Origin: Gyromitra esculenta
Lineage: Eukaryota; Ascomycota; Pezizomycetes; Pezizales; Discinaceae
NCBI GenBank assembly: GCA_038503075.1
Contig: JBCAML010000015.1
Span: 930,001 to 994,000 of the forward strand
Length of the DNA: 64,000 bases
Direction of reading: 5' to 3'
Part shown: positions 11,897 through 21,957 of the stretch, one piece after another
Layout: the number at the start of each line of letters is the position of its first letter
Numbering within the stretch: the first letter of the stretch is position 1
The notes under the pieces: generated by a model
The model's database searches: none
Told to the model about the DNA's origin: nothing
Seen by the model: only the letters and a program-made list of their open reading frames with translations
Program-made: the position numbers and the translations under genes

Positions 11897-12264
11897 GCCT
11901 CTCTCTCAAGCCCAAGCTTCCGCCTGTAGGTGTCTCTTTTTCCAGTCTGGGTCCCCTTCCACCACACCCCCATCCCCCTTTACGTTCTGCGGGCGAACCT
12001 TCTCTCCCTTCCTCTTATACAACCTCCGACTAGAGACGCCGCTCCCTAGTGGCAAAAGCTCCCTCCACACCGCCATACACCGCCTCAACTGCACCTCTCT
12101 TTCCGCGCTGCGCAGGACTCTGCGTCGACGCGGAATCCCCGACACGCCTACATCTCCACACGCCGCCACATCACACCCCAAGCACCTCCCTCCTCCTACC
12201 ACCTCACACCCCACACCTCCATCTCCTAGGGGGCTGTCGCACATCTCAATAGGCACCCCCGCGC

Positions 12265-13230
12265 CTACTGAGCGTCCCCGTTTCCCAACCTCGAGCGCCT
12301 TCCTTTCCTCTTCCAGAGCCCCCCTTCCGGTGCCTCTCTGACCGAGGTTCTGGTAAACCCCGAGGCTGATACCGCCATAAAGGTCGCCTTCTTCTTGCGA
12401 TCCGTTGACCACACCGTGCCCCAAAGAGACCCGTCATCCTTATTCTCCCATTGCATCAAAGCAGCCCTCTCGAATGGGTGCCCCAAAACGAACTCCCCTT
12501 CCACATCCGGAGACGCAAATATAGACGTGTAAATGAGAGCTCCCCCTACTTTTACCGGGGCCTCGTGTATACAGCAGGAAAGCGGGGTCTGGTGCCCGGT
12601 AATGCCGGTCATGACCCACTCCACCAAGTCGTCGTATGGAAGGTCTAAACTCACGAACTCAGACCACCCCATCCTGTTGATCTCGGATCCGCTATCCCCC
12701 ATGGGGTGGAGCTCCACCCCATTGATCGATATGGGTAGCAGGCCCGACTCTGCAGTGTACTCGACTTCTTTCGCCCTCCGAACTCTGGCTACCCCGGGAG
12801 GGGTTCCTGCACAGGAGGCCCCTACCGAGGCTTGGGAAACCTTAGCTGCAGTGGTAGGCGTTGACTGGGCGGCCTTTCCATATAGGTAACGTTTGAAGGA
12901 CGTGGATATCGACGCCAGCTCTGACAGGCTGACCATGACGGTCTTCTCTGAAGTCTGCCTGTGGAAGAGCTCATCCTCTGGCATGGCTTCTATGATGTCT
13001 TTGCGGAAGGCCCTCCTAGGTGCGCTGGGCGGCTTCTCTTCTTGCTTCTTTTTTGGCTTTGGTGGGTCTACATCCATAGTCTCGACAGGCGGGTATGCTC
13101 GGGGTCGCGGCATCCTGACATTGGCAGCGGCTTCCTGCTGCTCAACCTGCCCTTGAAGATCCTCCCTCCTCTTCTTCTTTTCGGCCGGCCACTTCTTCTC
13201 CATACGTCTAGGCTTGACGGTAGACACATA
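12265..13230 (-). pseudogene. Gypsy 2 protease region
   Basis: A long open stretch with a basic, proline-rich N-terminal part (PPKPKKKQEEKPP) and then a retropepsin-like segment (LPISINGVELHPMGDSGSEI, with DSG as the catalytic triad), followed by a typical clan AA pattern ending VEGEFVLGHPFERA. It is separated from gag by the retroposon at 13246-15259. Between 11897 and 12264 the linker to RT is frameshifted. Protease assignment rests on DSG and position. Confidence 0.65.
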
Positions 13231-13245
13231 CCACCTGTCACTCTC
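13231..13245. repeat. Target-site duplication of the ORF1-only retroposon (left copy)
   Basis: CCACCTGTCACTCTC, repeated exactly at 15260-15274 after the A-rich tail. A long, variable-length duplication with a 3' A tract is the signature of target-primed reverse transcription. Confidence 0.9.
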
Positions 13246-15259
13246 CATCCTCCATCCCCGCTACAAGCTCTTCGATTGAAAGTTCACCACCACCTCCTGC
13301 ATTGCAACGGCGTTCCACACAGCCAAAAGTCTTTAGCACTTCAACTTCATTTCATTACCCCTCTTTTACAAACGATTTGGATCATCGTTTATACAACAAC
13401 CCACAGTCACAATGCCTCCCAAAGGTAAAGGCAACATGTTTACACCCATATTCCCCCATCATCAAGCTGAGGGAACTCCAAACCCATTCGTTGCCTCCTC
13501 CTCTTCATCTGCGGCGGATCCAAGAACATCCTCACCATCGAAAAGACAGAGAGCCGACACCTCTCCCCCATCCCCTCCTGTTTTCGGAAAGCCAACCCAC
13601 TGGGCTGGCCTCTGGAATAAACCAGGGGAGGCCATTACAACTCACATAGGTAGTGAGCCAGCTTTTGGGTTTGATGTTTGCAAAGCTCTAGCCAGAGCTG
13701 ACAAGTTCAACCTCCTCCACTTCCAAAAACTCCTTGATATGATACAGCATCTACAAGGGGAAATCACCACCCTCAAGGAAGCAGCAAGCAAACCAGCTCC
13801 TGCACCTCTCCCAGACATGTTTCCAGAGTCCCCGACTTTGAGCAAACTAGAGTGTGACCACCTGCTGCTCACAGTAGGGAAGGCAGTGCCTTCAGAACCG
13901 CCTGCACCTGGTGCCCCTCTTCCGCCTGCTCCTGCTGCTGCTATCCCAGCACCTCCTCCTGCCCCAAAGCCCCTGCAATGGGCCCAGGTGGAGGCCAGCA
14001 AACCCAATAGAAAGCCCCAACCAGCAAAGACCAAGCAGACTACCTCTGCACCTGCCCCTAAGACTCATGTCTCCCCTCTCACCATCACTCCCACCATGTG
14101 GGCACGCCATTTGATTGTCAAACGCGATGGCACTCCCCTTACCCAAGGGACACCCACGGAACTCAGAGACAAGCTGAACGATGCTATCGGTTCCATCACC
14201 ATCCAATCCATGGCAATAGACACACATTCCCAGAATGTGTCATTGACGGTCATGAACAATATGTTTGCCCATACCCATTATAGGAAAGTTGGCCAATTTC
14301 TCCACATCATCCCTGGAGCTCGCTCCCTACACCTTGATGAACCATTGCACCAACTTGTTGTACATGGTATCCCTACTTCCATGGAGCCCTCTGCCATTCA
14401 GCAAGAGCTCTGCAACTTCAACCCCGGAATCACCATGGACACACCTCCAAGATGGCTCACTCTACCAGAAAAAAGAAGAGGGAAAACAGTTTCCTCCATT
14501 GTTATCACACTCTCTGGCCCCAAAGCTAATGAGATCGCTAATCGCACTCGCCTTTCTGCCTTCTCCACCACTGTCCGAGCTGAACGCAAGCTCCGTTTTG
14601 GACCCTCTACCCAGTGTTCCCAATGTCACAAATTTGGACACCACACAAACAAATGTCCTAACCAACCATGCTGTCGCTGGTGTGTTGGACTTCATCCCAC
14701 TGCAGCTCATAGCTGCCCCACACTCTCTTGCTCAATTAAAGGCCGCCCCTGCTCTCACACTCTTGTCGAGTGTGTCAACTGCGACGGACCCCATGAGTCA
14801 CACCTAAACAGCTGCCCATCACGCCCTTCAAAGGCCTCACCGCCCCCTCCGGCAGATGACCAGATGGACCTTTAGGTCATTTTCCTTATACTCGCTCAAC
14901 CCCAGCTAACTTTGATTGGAATTTTTCCTGGCTGCTCTTTACTTCCATTGCGGCTTTACTATGGACTTTCTTCTATTTGTTTCTCATTGTTTTTTGGCTG
15001 TTGTTTGCAAGTCTCTTTACTTTCACAGGCATTTGTTGTCAATTTCCCCTGCACTGTTAAGTCGTTTATTGCAGGAACATCGTCTTGTTCTGTTGGAAGT
15101 ACTTGGTTCGCTTTTCCTTTGTGATCTTTTTTGTTACCCAGGCGGATAAGGGTGTTTATTTGGTGGGGATAGGTTTTTTGACTTCATAACCTTCGTGTTG
15201 CATAAGCGGTTTTGTACCTAGAAACAACAATCAAATGATTTAAACAAATAAAAAAAAAA
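13246..15259 (+). mobile_element. ORF1-only LINE derivative (half-LINE)
   Basis: A 2,014-bp insertion bounded by a perfect 15-bp duplication and ending in AAACAAATAAAAAAAAA. It has about 165 bp of 5' leader, one intact 487-codon ORF1-type frame, and about 380 bp of 3' noncoding sequence. No endonuclease or reverse transcriptase frame exists anywhere inside, yet both ends are bounded by the duplication, so the copy is complete as inserted and not 5' truncated. Such an element must be mobilised by another LINE. It is inserted antisense to the host gypsy 2 gag-pol. Confidence 0.85.
13412..14875 (+). CDS. LINE ORF1-type nucleic-acid-binding protein with zinc knuckles
   Basis: 487 aa. The N-terminal third is Pro/Ser-rich and low in complexity (LPPAPAAAIPAPPPAPKPLQ), and a central segment (about 210-385) resembles an RNA-binding fold region. 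The C-terminus holds a run of CCHC-like knuckles: CSQCHKFGHHTNKC, CCRWCVGLHPTAAHSC and CVNCDGPHESHLNSC. This layout is typical of ORF1 (Gag-like) proteins of fungal Tad/CgT1-type LINEs, which coat element RNA. The frame is uninterrupted, which suggests either recent insertion or selection during mobilisation. The first ATG fits an A-rich Kozak context (CACAATGCC). No RT motif is present. Confidence 0.8.
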   Translation: MPPKGKGNMFTPIFPHHQAEGTPNPFVASSSSSAADPRTSSPSKRQRADTSPPSPPVFGKPTHWAGLWNKPGEAITTHIGSEPAFGFDVCKALARADKFNLLHFQKLLDMIQHLQGEITTLKEAASKPAPAPLPDMFPESPTLSKLECDHLLLTVGKAVPSEPPAPGAPLPPAPAAAIPAPPPAPKPLQWAQVEASKPNRKPQPAKTKQTTSAPAPKTHVSPLTITPTMWARHLIVKRDGTPLTQGTPTELRDKLNDAIGSITIQSMAIDTHSQNVSLTVMNNMFAHTHYRKVGQFLHIIPGARSLHLDEPLHQLVVHGIPTSMEPSAIQQELCNFNPGITMDTPPRWLTLPEKRRGKTVSSIVITLSGPKANEIANRTRLSAFSTTVRAERKLRFGPSTQCSQCHKFGHHTNKCPNQPCCRWCVGLHPTAAHSCPTLSCSIKGRPCSHTLVECVNCDGPHESHLNSCPSRPSKASPPPPADDQMDL

Positions 15260-15403
15260 CCACCTGTCACTCTCACCCGCCGCCTCTTCTTCGGAAAACC
15301 CCTCTTCAGCACTCTCTTCTCCCTCGCTCTCTTCCACCTCACTCTCTTCGCTCTCCTTTCCCAGATCCTCCAGCCTAGCCAACCGAACCCCGAAGGGTGC
15401 CTC

Positions 15404-16678
15404 TCAACTAGGGCTGGGTCCCGCCTTAATATGCCAAACCCCTGGCTGCTGCGCCTGAGCCCTCTCCCTGTCCTCAACCTGCTGCAACATATTCTTCCCT
15501 CCTTCCCATACGGGCAACTCCGCGCCTCCCGACCCTTCCGTCCCCCAGTGAATCATCCCTGTATGGCTTCTATGAATCAAGCCTGCCTGCTCCTTAGCTA
15601 GTAAGGCTGGGCACTGATGCTTTATGTGGCTTGGATCCGAACAGAAGACACACCGGCGGATAGGCATGACTGTCTGGTTGCCTAGGGGGTACTGTGGCGG
15701 GCCTGGAGCGCCTCCCTGGAGGGAAATGGCATTCACCCCCGAGGCGGGGCTACCGTACACAGGAGCCGGCTGCACCCCTGCCCTACGGAAGCCTTCCATA
15801 AACTGTGCCTGCTGGCGCAACACCATGGCCTCCATGCGCTTGGTCATCTCTTCCATGGCTGACGAGAAGTCCACCTCCTGTCATGGCACGCTCGGAAGCG
15901 GCACGCCCTCTCTGGCCGTGGCAAGGGCGCTCGGAAGCGATGACTCCCCATTGGGAGCTACGCTGTCAACATCCTGTGATAGAAGCTGGTCAATGATACC
16001 TTCCACGGAAAACTCACCTTTCCTTAGCAACTCCTCGGTCCGGAGGTTGCCCAGGCAGTAGTCCTGCGCCTCTGCCTTCAGCATGGTGAACTTCCCATGG
16101 AAGGAAGAGGGCACCTTCACGTCCAGCTTAAGCTTAACGATCAGCTTCCTAGCGAGATCTTTCTGTAGGGCCCCGAGGAATAGCTGGATCTCTTGGTGCT
16201 CAGAGACCATGCCTGTGCTCTTCAGGGAGGTAGACACCGTTGAAAAGGCCCGTACAAACGAGCGAATGTCGCCTGACTTCTTCATCTGCGCTGCTGTTAG
16301 CTCTTCCAGGAACCTTACCGTGTAAATGTGCTGCTTCGTGTCATGCGCCCTATATTCCTCCAGAACCTCTTCCTTGACCTTTTCCCAATCACCATCCGCA
16401 TAGCCTTGAAGGTAGCGGATCGTTCCCCCCACTGCTCCAGCACAGTACAAAGGAAGCTTCTTGACAGCAGACTTCTCCTGCTCACCATACTCACGGAAGA
16501 GGAGCTCGTAGTGCTTCAGGAAGTCCGTGGCGTCCTTCCCATCGAAGTAAGGGGCCCCCTGGGAGCCCGGGAGTGGCATGTGAGCGAGGTGCCTGCAGAG
16601 GACTTCCAGGACTCCTTCGGCAGAGCCTGGGGCGGCGAGCGCTCCTATGCTGGGTGCTGTTTTCTGGCTTCCGGACAT
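15404..16678 (-). pseudogene. Gypsy 2 gag with one in-frame stop
   Basis: The start at 16678 gives MSGSQKTAPSIGAL; a Gag capsid-like region follows (ATDFLKHYELLFREYGEQEK, LFLGALQKDLARKLIVK), then a CCHC knuckle CVFCSDPSHIKHQC near the C-terminus. An in-frame TGA at 15881-15883, where TGG would continue VPWQEVDF, splits the otherwise continuous frame (same reading frame on both sides). The retroposon insertion at 13246-15259 lies just downstream, between gag and protease. Confidence 0.8.
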
Positions 16679-16879
16679 TGTGAGTGGTTTCGGTAGTCGA
16701 GCGGTCTGGCGTGTATGATCTTGCTTGCGATTCCGTCGTGCGATGTGTGTGTGCGCGGAGAGAGGGAAATGGATGCCCCCGAAAACCCCCCTTTTCAGGG
16801 CTCCCACTTCCCGCTGTAGAAAGGCTTTGCTCCGCCAGGCGGGGAAAGCTCTGCCACTAGGCCGGAAAACTCTGCACGC

Positions 16880-17086
16880 TAGTCAGGGAAAACTCTGCTC
16901 GTTAGTCAGGGAAAACTCTGCTCGTTAGTCAGGGAAAACTCTGCTCGTTAGTTGGGGAAAACTCTGCTCGTTAGTTGGGGAAAACTCTGCCCGCTAGTCA
17001 GGGAAAACTCTGCCCGCTAGTCAGGGAAAACTCTGCCCGCTAGTCAGGGAAAACTCTGCCCGCTAGTCAGGGAAAACTCTGCTCAG
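16880..17086. repeat. 23-bp minisatellite, about nine copies
   Basis: Tandem units of the type TAGTCAGGGAAAACTCTGC plus CTCGT or CCCGC, with TAGTTGG variants. It lies in the leader of gypsy 2 between gag and the expected 5' LTR. Units are head-to-tail without spacers, so this is not a CRISPR-like array. Confidence 0.85.
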
Positions 17087-17099
17087 GCTCCAGCTGCCT

Positions 17100-17390
17100 A
17101 TTCAGCTCATCCCGCCTGTATCGAAAGAGGGGCCACGACGGCGCCTCCTGTCTGTATCGAAGGCGGTGTGCCGCAAAAGCTCCTACCTGTCCAAAGGAGG
17201 TGGGCCGCGAAGGCATCTCCTGTCCAAAGGAGGTGGGCCATGAAGGCATCTCCTGTCTGTATCGAAAGAGGGGCCACGACGGCGCCTCTTGTCCATATCG
17301 AAGGTGAGGTGCTGTGAAGACTCCAACCTGTCTGTATCGAAAGAGAGCACGATGGCGCCTCCCACTCCTCCACGAAGAGGCCCCAGTCAA
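17100..17390. repeat. Second minisatellite with degenerate units of about 35-40 bp
   Basis: Repeated modules of CTGTATCGAAAGAGGGGCCA and ACGGCGCCTCCTGT, interleaved with GTCCAAAGGAGGTGGGCC modules. It is in the same gypsy 2 leader. The minus strand is open in more than one frame only because the unit lacks stops; I do not call a gene. Confidence 0.7.
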
Positions 17391-17904
17391 TCTCTCTGGT
17401 TGAAGGGACCATTGTGGGCGGGCGGTAGGGGCGCCCTAGCAGTAACCTCGAGATCTGACATCACTTCCCTCTTCGTGGCAGGAGTGCGCGTCAACGCGGA
17501 CTTCCATCAGGCATGCCTTTCCTAGGGGCGTAGCACCAATGGGTCTGCGAGTGACGTGCGAGGCACGCTCAGTGGTGGAGGCAAAGGCCCCAGAATAGCT
17601 CACCAAGGCGTAGGCCGAGTAATAGTATATATATCCGTATCTAGAGTAGAGAGTTGTATATATAGAATGATAGAATACAGAGTAATAGTGGTATGGTGAT
17701 GGGTGATGTACAAAAGCCGCGACCCCGCCAAAAGATATACACGATCCCCCCCCACTACCCTCCCCATACCCTAACCCACGTCACGTGATAAGTCATGTGA
17801 CATCGTCTCCCTACCATGCCTGCAACCTCATGCCCCACCACACCGTCGGAGATAAGTGTTCTCTCAGCGACGGAATGCAAACCTGCAAGAGTAGAACCTG
17901 AACA

Positions 17905-18162
17905 AAGGAAGTGCAGGCTGGTTCAAGGCCGTGGGTCTGGATTACTAGTATAAATGTATCGAGATCATGGCCATCTGTAAAGAATCCTCATCTTCCACAC
18001 GATAGTAGCAATAGCAAGTTACCTGCGAAGCAAAACCTTATTTATATTAAGTTTGGCAAGCTACAACTTTCTGCTGAAGCAATTATCTTTATCCATTATA
18101 CACATACACATATTCACACGGCTACGCTCCAGAGTCCTTGTCTCTAGGAGGGTCCCCGTTAC
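17905..18162 (-). repeat. LTR-like segment C, inverted copy
   Basis: Inverted match to 1806-2065. Its terminal A (completing TGTAACGGGG on the minus strand) lies at 18619, beyond the solo LTR at 18163-18613 that split it. On its left, 17600-17760 contains an AT-rich TATATATA run, but I cannot tell whether that belongs to the same LTR. Confidence 0.55.
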
Positions 18163-18613
18163 TCTCAAGGAGCGAGTTCCCGTCAAGCCCTTTGGTATCC
18201 CCAAAGGTGAGCAGTGCTACTTGAACGAAAACTAGCAACAGGAGTTTAAGCGACGATTCCACAGGCTCTACGGAGAGAGGGAGTTATGATGACTCCGACA
18301 GCGAGACTACGTTGGTGTAGTGGCGAAATGAAACAAGTGGTATCACGATGGCGACGAAGGATTTGTAGGAATCCTGGCTTGTATTTGTAAGATACAAGTA
18401 AAGTGACAATAGAAGACGTTGCTTAAGAGAGAAAGAAGAAAAAGTACAACAAGAGGGGAAAGCCCTTCGCTTATATACCTATAATTCGACTTTTCCATGA
18501 CAAACCTATGACTCATCACAAGGAAAACTAAAGAAAACATAGAAAATAACAACGACACTTGACAACCATATACCCATGTACCTAACCGACCAACGAAACA
18601 ACTATCCATGAAA
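18163..18613 (-). mobile_element. Solo LTR of the gypsy A/B family, in segment C
   Basis: 451 bp, TCTCAAGG...CATGAAA, flanked by GTTAC at 18158-18162 and 18614-18618. Minus-strand AAGCAACGTC motif present. About 40 bp longer than the gypsy B LTR. Confidence 0.88.
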
Positions 18614-18896
18614 GTTACAGGTGTAAATGATGTGCTGGGTTTTGGAGGCATTGTAGGATGTATAGGGGATATAAGCACGCTCTGGAACCGATGGTGCTGG
18701 TCTGCAGTTCTGTAGAAGGTAGGTTTTGTCTAACCAGTCTGGAAAGGTCTCTTCTAAGAGAAATGACTGGTGAGATTTCTTGACTCTACTGCAGCAGGTA
18801 AGGGATAGAAGTTCCCAAACCCAGGACACAGACATGTATCAGGAGGCTGCGTTTATCAAAAGGAATCTCAAGGTGAATGAAGCCTTAAGATTATAC

Positions 18897-20089
18897 TGTA
18901 ACGGGGGTAGTCCTACTGCTCTGTAGTGGGAATAGGTATAGGAATACGGCCATTGCAAATACTAGAAATTAGGTTGAGATGTTAAAAGTGTTTTTGTGCA
19001 AGATACTCAATAATCTTAAGGGCTCCACTCGGTAGTATTCTGTCTGATGAGACTGGGAAGAAAAGCAACAGGTGGCAGGGTCATGCAGTATCTTTATAGT
19101 GCTGCTGACTCGCCGTCCTCTTTCTGTTCTACCCTGCTGGAGGCCTGTTTCATGGATTATTGTTTTGTTAGTCAGTTAGGTACATGGTTACATGGTTGTT
19201 ATATTCTCGTTGATGTTCCTTGTGTTCCCTTTGGTTCTGGTTGCAATGAGTCATGTGTTTGTCATCAAAGAGATGGACTTTGGGTATATAAGCGAAGGGC
19301 TTCTCCCTCTTGTTGTACTTTTCCTTCTCTTCTCTTTAACCAACGTCTTCTATTGTCACTCTCCTGGTATCCTACAATACAAGCCTGGATTCCAGTAGTC
19401 CATTCACACTGCCACAATCCGGATAGTATCCAAATCAGGCTACTACATCAACGTAGTATCGCTGCTGGTGTCTCTCTTACTCCCCATTATTGTCAAGCCT
19501 ATGGAATTATCGCACAACTCCTGTCACTTATTTTCATTCAGGTAGCACTGCTCACCTTTAGGGATACAAAAGGGCATGATGAAACATCATTCCCTGAGAG
19601 CCTGTCAAGACCCTAAGAATATGCCAAGCTATTGTGGGCGGGGGCACCTCATGATTCAGCTAATGATCACTTTGGCGCTCTCCGGCACTCCTCGGTTGTT
19701 CTGTCTAGTTAGACTTTCTAGTTCCGCCAGCTGCATGCCATGCCTATGCTGGATGCAGGAATCAGCACTGATCAGTCTACTGTTGCATGTCAGGTGTCCT
19801 GCACTTAATAGTTTCCCTATTGCAGCGCCAATGGCTCTGGGCCGCTGGTACATGCACAGATGGACTGGAAACACCACCACAGGAGCTTCCTGTGTTAGAT
19901 ATCACTGGAGATATACCATTGGTTCGTCAGCTAATGTTATTCTCACTGGTTCCACTCCATCAGAACAGCAGGGTAGCAGGTATCCTCTAGCATTCATTAG
20001 CTACACCATTCATGCTGATCCTTACTACCTCCTGCTTGCCTGGTACTATTATGCTTCACTGCTGGTAACGGTATTGCAAATCGGTTGCA
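18897..20089 (-). repeat. LTR family D, full-length copy with a nested LTR
   Basis: Once the nested insertion at 19148-19604 is removed it is 736 bp, matching the other LTR D copies in length and sequence with visibly more differences. Ends TGTAACGGGGG...CGGTTGCA. Flanks (TATAC left, GTGCT right) do not match, so it is either an LTR of a rearranged element or a recombinant. From 20090 to 20448 I see no gene. Confidence 0.75.
19148..19599 (+). mobile_element. Solo LTR of the gypsy A/B family, nested in LTR D
   Basis: 452 bp, plus orientation, TTTCATGG...CTGAGA, flanked by GCCTG at 19143-19147 and 19600-19604. It carries the TATA-like TATATAAGCGAAGGG and downstream TTTAACCAACGTCTTC seen in the other members. 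It post-dates the LTR D copy it splits. Confidence 0.9.
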
Positions 20090-20448
20090 GTGCTATCCAA
20101 CCCAACTGCCATGAGTGTCTGTAATGTTATTATCGGCTACTAGTACTCATGTACCTAAAGTTCTTGGCCTATGGAAGAGAGTCCCCACCATCCAAGTCTT
20201 GCACCTGTAGTGGTTGCCTGTCGGCAAAACTGCTCATAGTGTTATCTGGTAGGTCATATGCGTCATGGGGTGGTTGTGTGGCTCACGGGAGTGACCCTGC
20301 GCCATACTCCTCTTCTCAAACTAAAGTAGGGTTACTGGCTCCCAGCTGTTACCCTGCAGTGCAGGGCTCCAACTGCCAACTAACTTCAATGACTGCACAC
20401 GACTAATATAATACTGCTCATGACATGTAACTAATGGTAGTACCGTTA

Positions 20449-20548
20449 CAGGCTGTAGAATTTGAAGTCAAAATGTAGGTGGTTGGGGTTGATAGGGCTT
20501 AGGGTTGTGGTAGTGAATGTGGCCCCCAAAATCTACAGCCTGTGAATG
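20449..20548. repeat. Short foldback repeat
   Basis: ACAGGCTGTAGAATTTG at the left and the inverted CAAAATCTACAGCCTGT at the right enclose about 65 bp. Short inverted arms only, with no coding capacity. Confidence 0.4.
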
Positions 20549-20615
20549 AGGCTAAGTTCCTCCTGACGCGCCAAGCCCAGGTCTCTGCTGACTTATTTCA
20601 CTCGGCTGTTTGCAA

Positions 20616-21042
20616 GCACAAAGGCTATGTTTGGGGACACCTATTTCCGGAGGGGATTTTAGACCAAGGTATCAGGGCTAATAACTCGACCACAACCACA
20701 CTACAAAATAATTTTCTCTCTGTCAAACGACTCTATTTCATCCCCTCTACAATTTAACAGAGCCAGATCATCCTTATCTTTCTTTTTGGTAAAGCTCTTA
20801 AGGTTTGAAAATGTGCCTTTTTGGTGTGGGACCAAACGAATGTTGCGCCCAAATGATGTGTGTTATTAAGCTTTGTGAGGAGCTTGGCACTAATATTTAT
20901 AATCTTGGCACATATATTTGGAGCCTTGGCACATACGTCATGGGCAAATTAGCCAAAATAGTAAGGAAAAATGCATTTCCAATCATCGAAATGAATGTCG
21001 CACCCCTCCGGTCTCAGGTGTCCCCAACCATAGCTTTTGTGC
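20616..21042. repeat. 427-bp TIR element
   Basis: Imperfect terminal inverted repeats of about 40 bp: left GCACAAAGGCTATGTTTGGG, right the complement of GCACAAAAGCTATGGTTGGG, both continuing through GGACACCT and CCGGAGGGG. No open frame spans it. Likely a non-autonomous DNA transposon of unknown family. Confidence 0.6.
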
Positions 21043-21759
21043 CCCAGGATCAATATCATGTGTCACCGACGCCAGGTAGGGAGTTGCGGGTCATCCTCTT
21101 TTCAGCATTTATACTCGCCCAGAGTCGCGTATCACGCCCGGAAGTACTTCTAAATGACATAATAGGCAGCCTACACGCGCAAAGAAACTCCCGCTAGTGG
21201 TCCGGAGGTTTATACGGGGATATCGTACCTAGCGTGTCATACGGGGCTTGCTTTAAGCCAGACCACTTCAATGAAAGGCGCGTAAGGCGCGAACCTTTGT
21301 GCCAAAAGTTGTAGGCTGGGCACGAGACAGCTCAACGGGCTATCCTTGAGGAAGGGAACAGATGAACTTCTTCGTATTATCAACTTTATGCCTAAACAGA
21401 TTGCTGCTGTTATCGCTGCTGAAGGCGGGCACACACGCTGGTAGTAGATTCTGTTTTGCTCTTCCAATGTTTTTTGTTTGTTTTTGTTCTCTGTCTCTCC
21501 CCGTCTCTCCCCGTCTCTCTTCGTCCACCCTGAACTAATTTTCTTCGCACTCCAAGTCGGTATACACTTGTAGTCACAAATTTACTCTAACTTTGACAAC
21601 TCGCTTCCCAATAGATCCCCGTGCTCTTGCCTGTGCTCGCCCCCCCGTTTCCAGGCTCTTCTTCTGAAAGACAAGTACGAGCTATGAAAGAACCCAGGAT
21701 GGACCCTAATTTCCATGATCGTTGGTGGAAAATCATAAGGTTGTAGCACTTTTGCTGAT

Positions 21760-21957
21760 ACTGCCACACGTTGCTCTTTATTCCCAGTCTCACCAGGCAG
21801 AATACTACCGAGTAAAGCTCTTATCAGTAAGATGATTGAGCACCTTGCTCAAAAATACTCTTAACATCTGAACCTGATTTCTACTAGTATTTGTAATAGC
21901 CGTATTTCTATACCTATATCTCATCCTAGAGCAGTGGTTTTATCACCGTTACACCTG
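21760..21957 (-). repeat. Diverged LTR D fragment
   Basis: Inverted match to the LTR D end, from GCTCTTTATTCCCAGTCTCA to ATCACCGTTACA. Many substitutions. From 21043 to 21759 I see no gene. Confidence 0.6.

Larger units (their letters stand above)
5790..17400 (-). mobile_element. Large decayed gypsy element 2 with nested insertions
   Basis: Minus-strand order is leader with two minisatellites, gag, protease, RT, RNase H, integrase, purine tract, LTR D. It is interrupted by an ORF1-only retroposon (13246-15259), two 948-bp solo LTRs (10449-11396, 6940-7887) and one 411-bp solo LTR (9194-9604). Without these insertions it would be about 7-8 kb. The family differs from gypsy A/B: no chromodomain is visible, and Gag and the integrase C-terminus are unrelated. 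The 5' LTR cannot be placed with confidence; LTR D at 18897-20089 is in the right orientation but its flank does not match. Confidence 0.75.

Noticed and set aside
13642..14710. Long Gly/Ala-rich and other frames opposite the ORF1 gene
   Set aside because: Shadows of the plus-strand ORF1 on the complementary strand; no motifs.
16880..17086. Possible CRISPR-like array
   Set aside because: Units are directly tandem with no unique spacers, in a fungal retrotransposon leader; it is a minisatellite.
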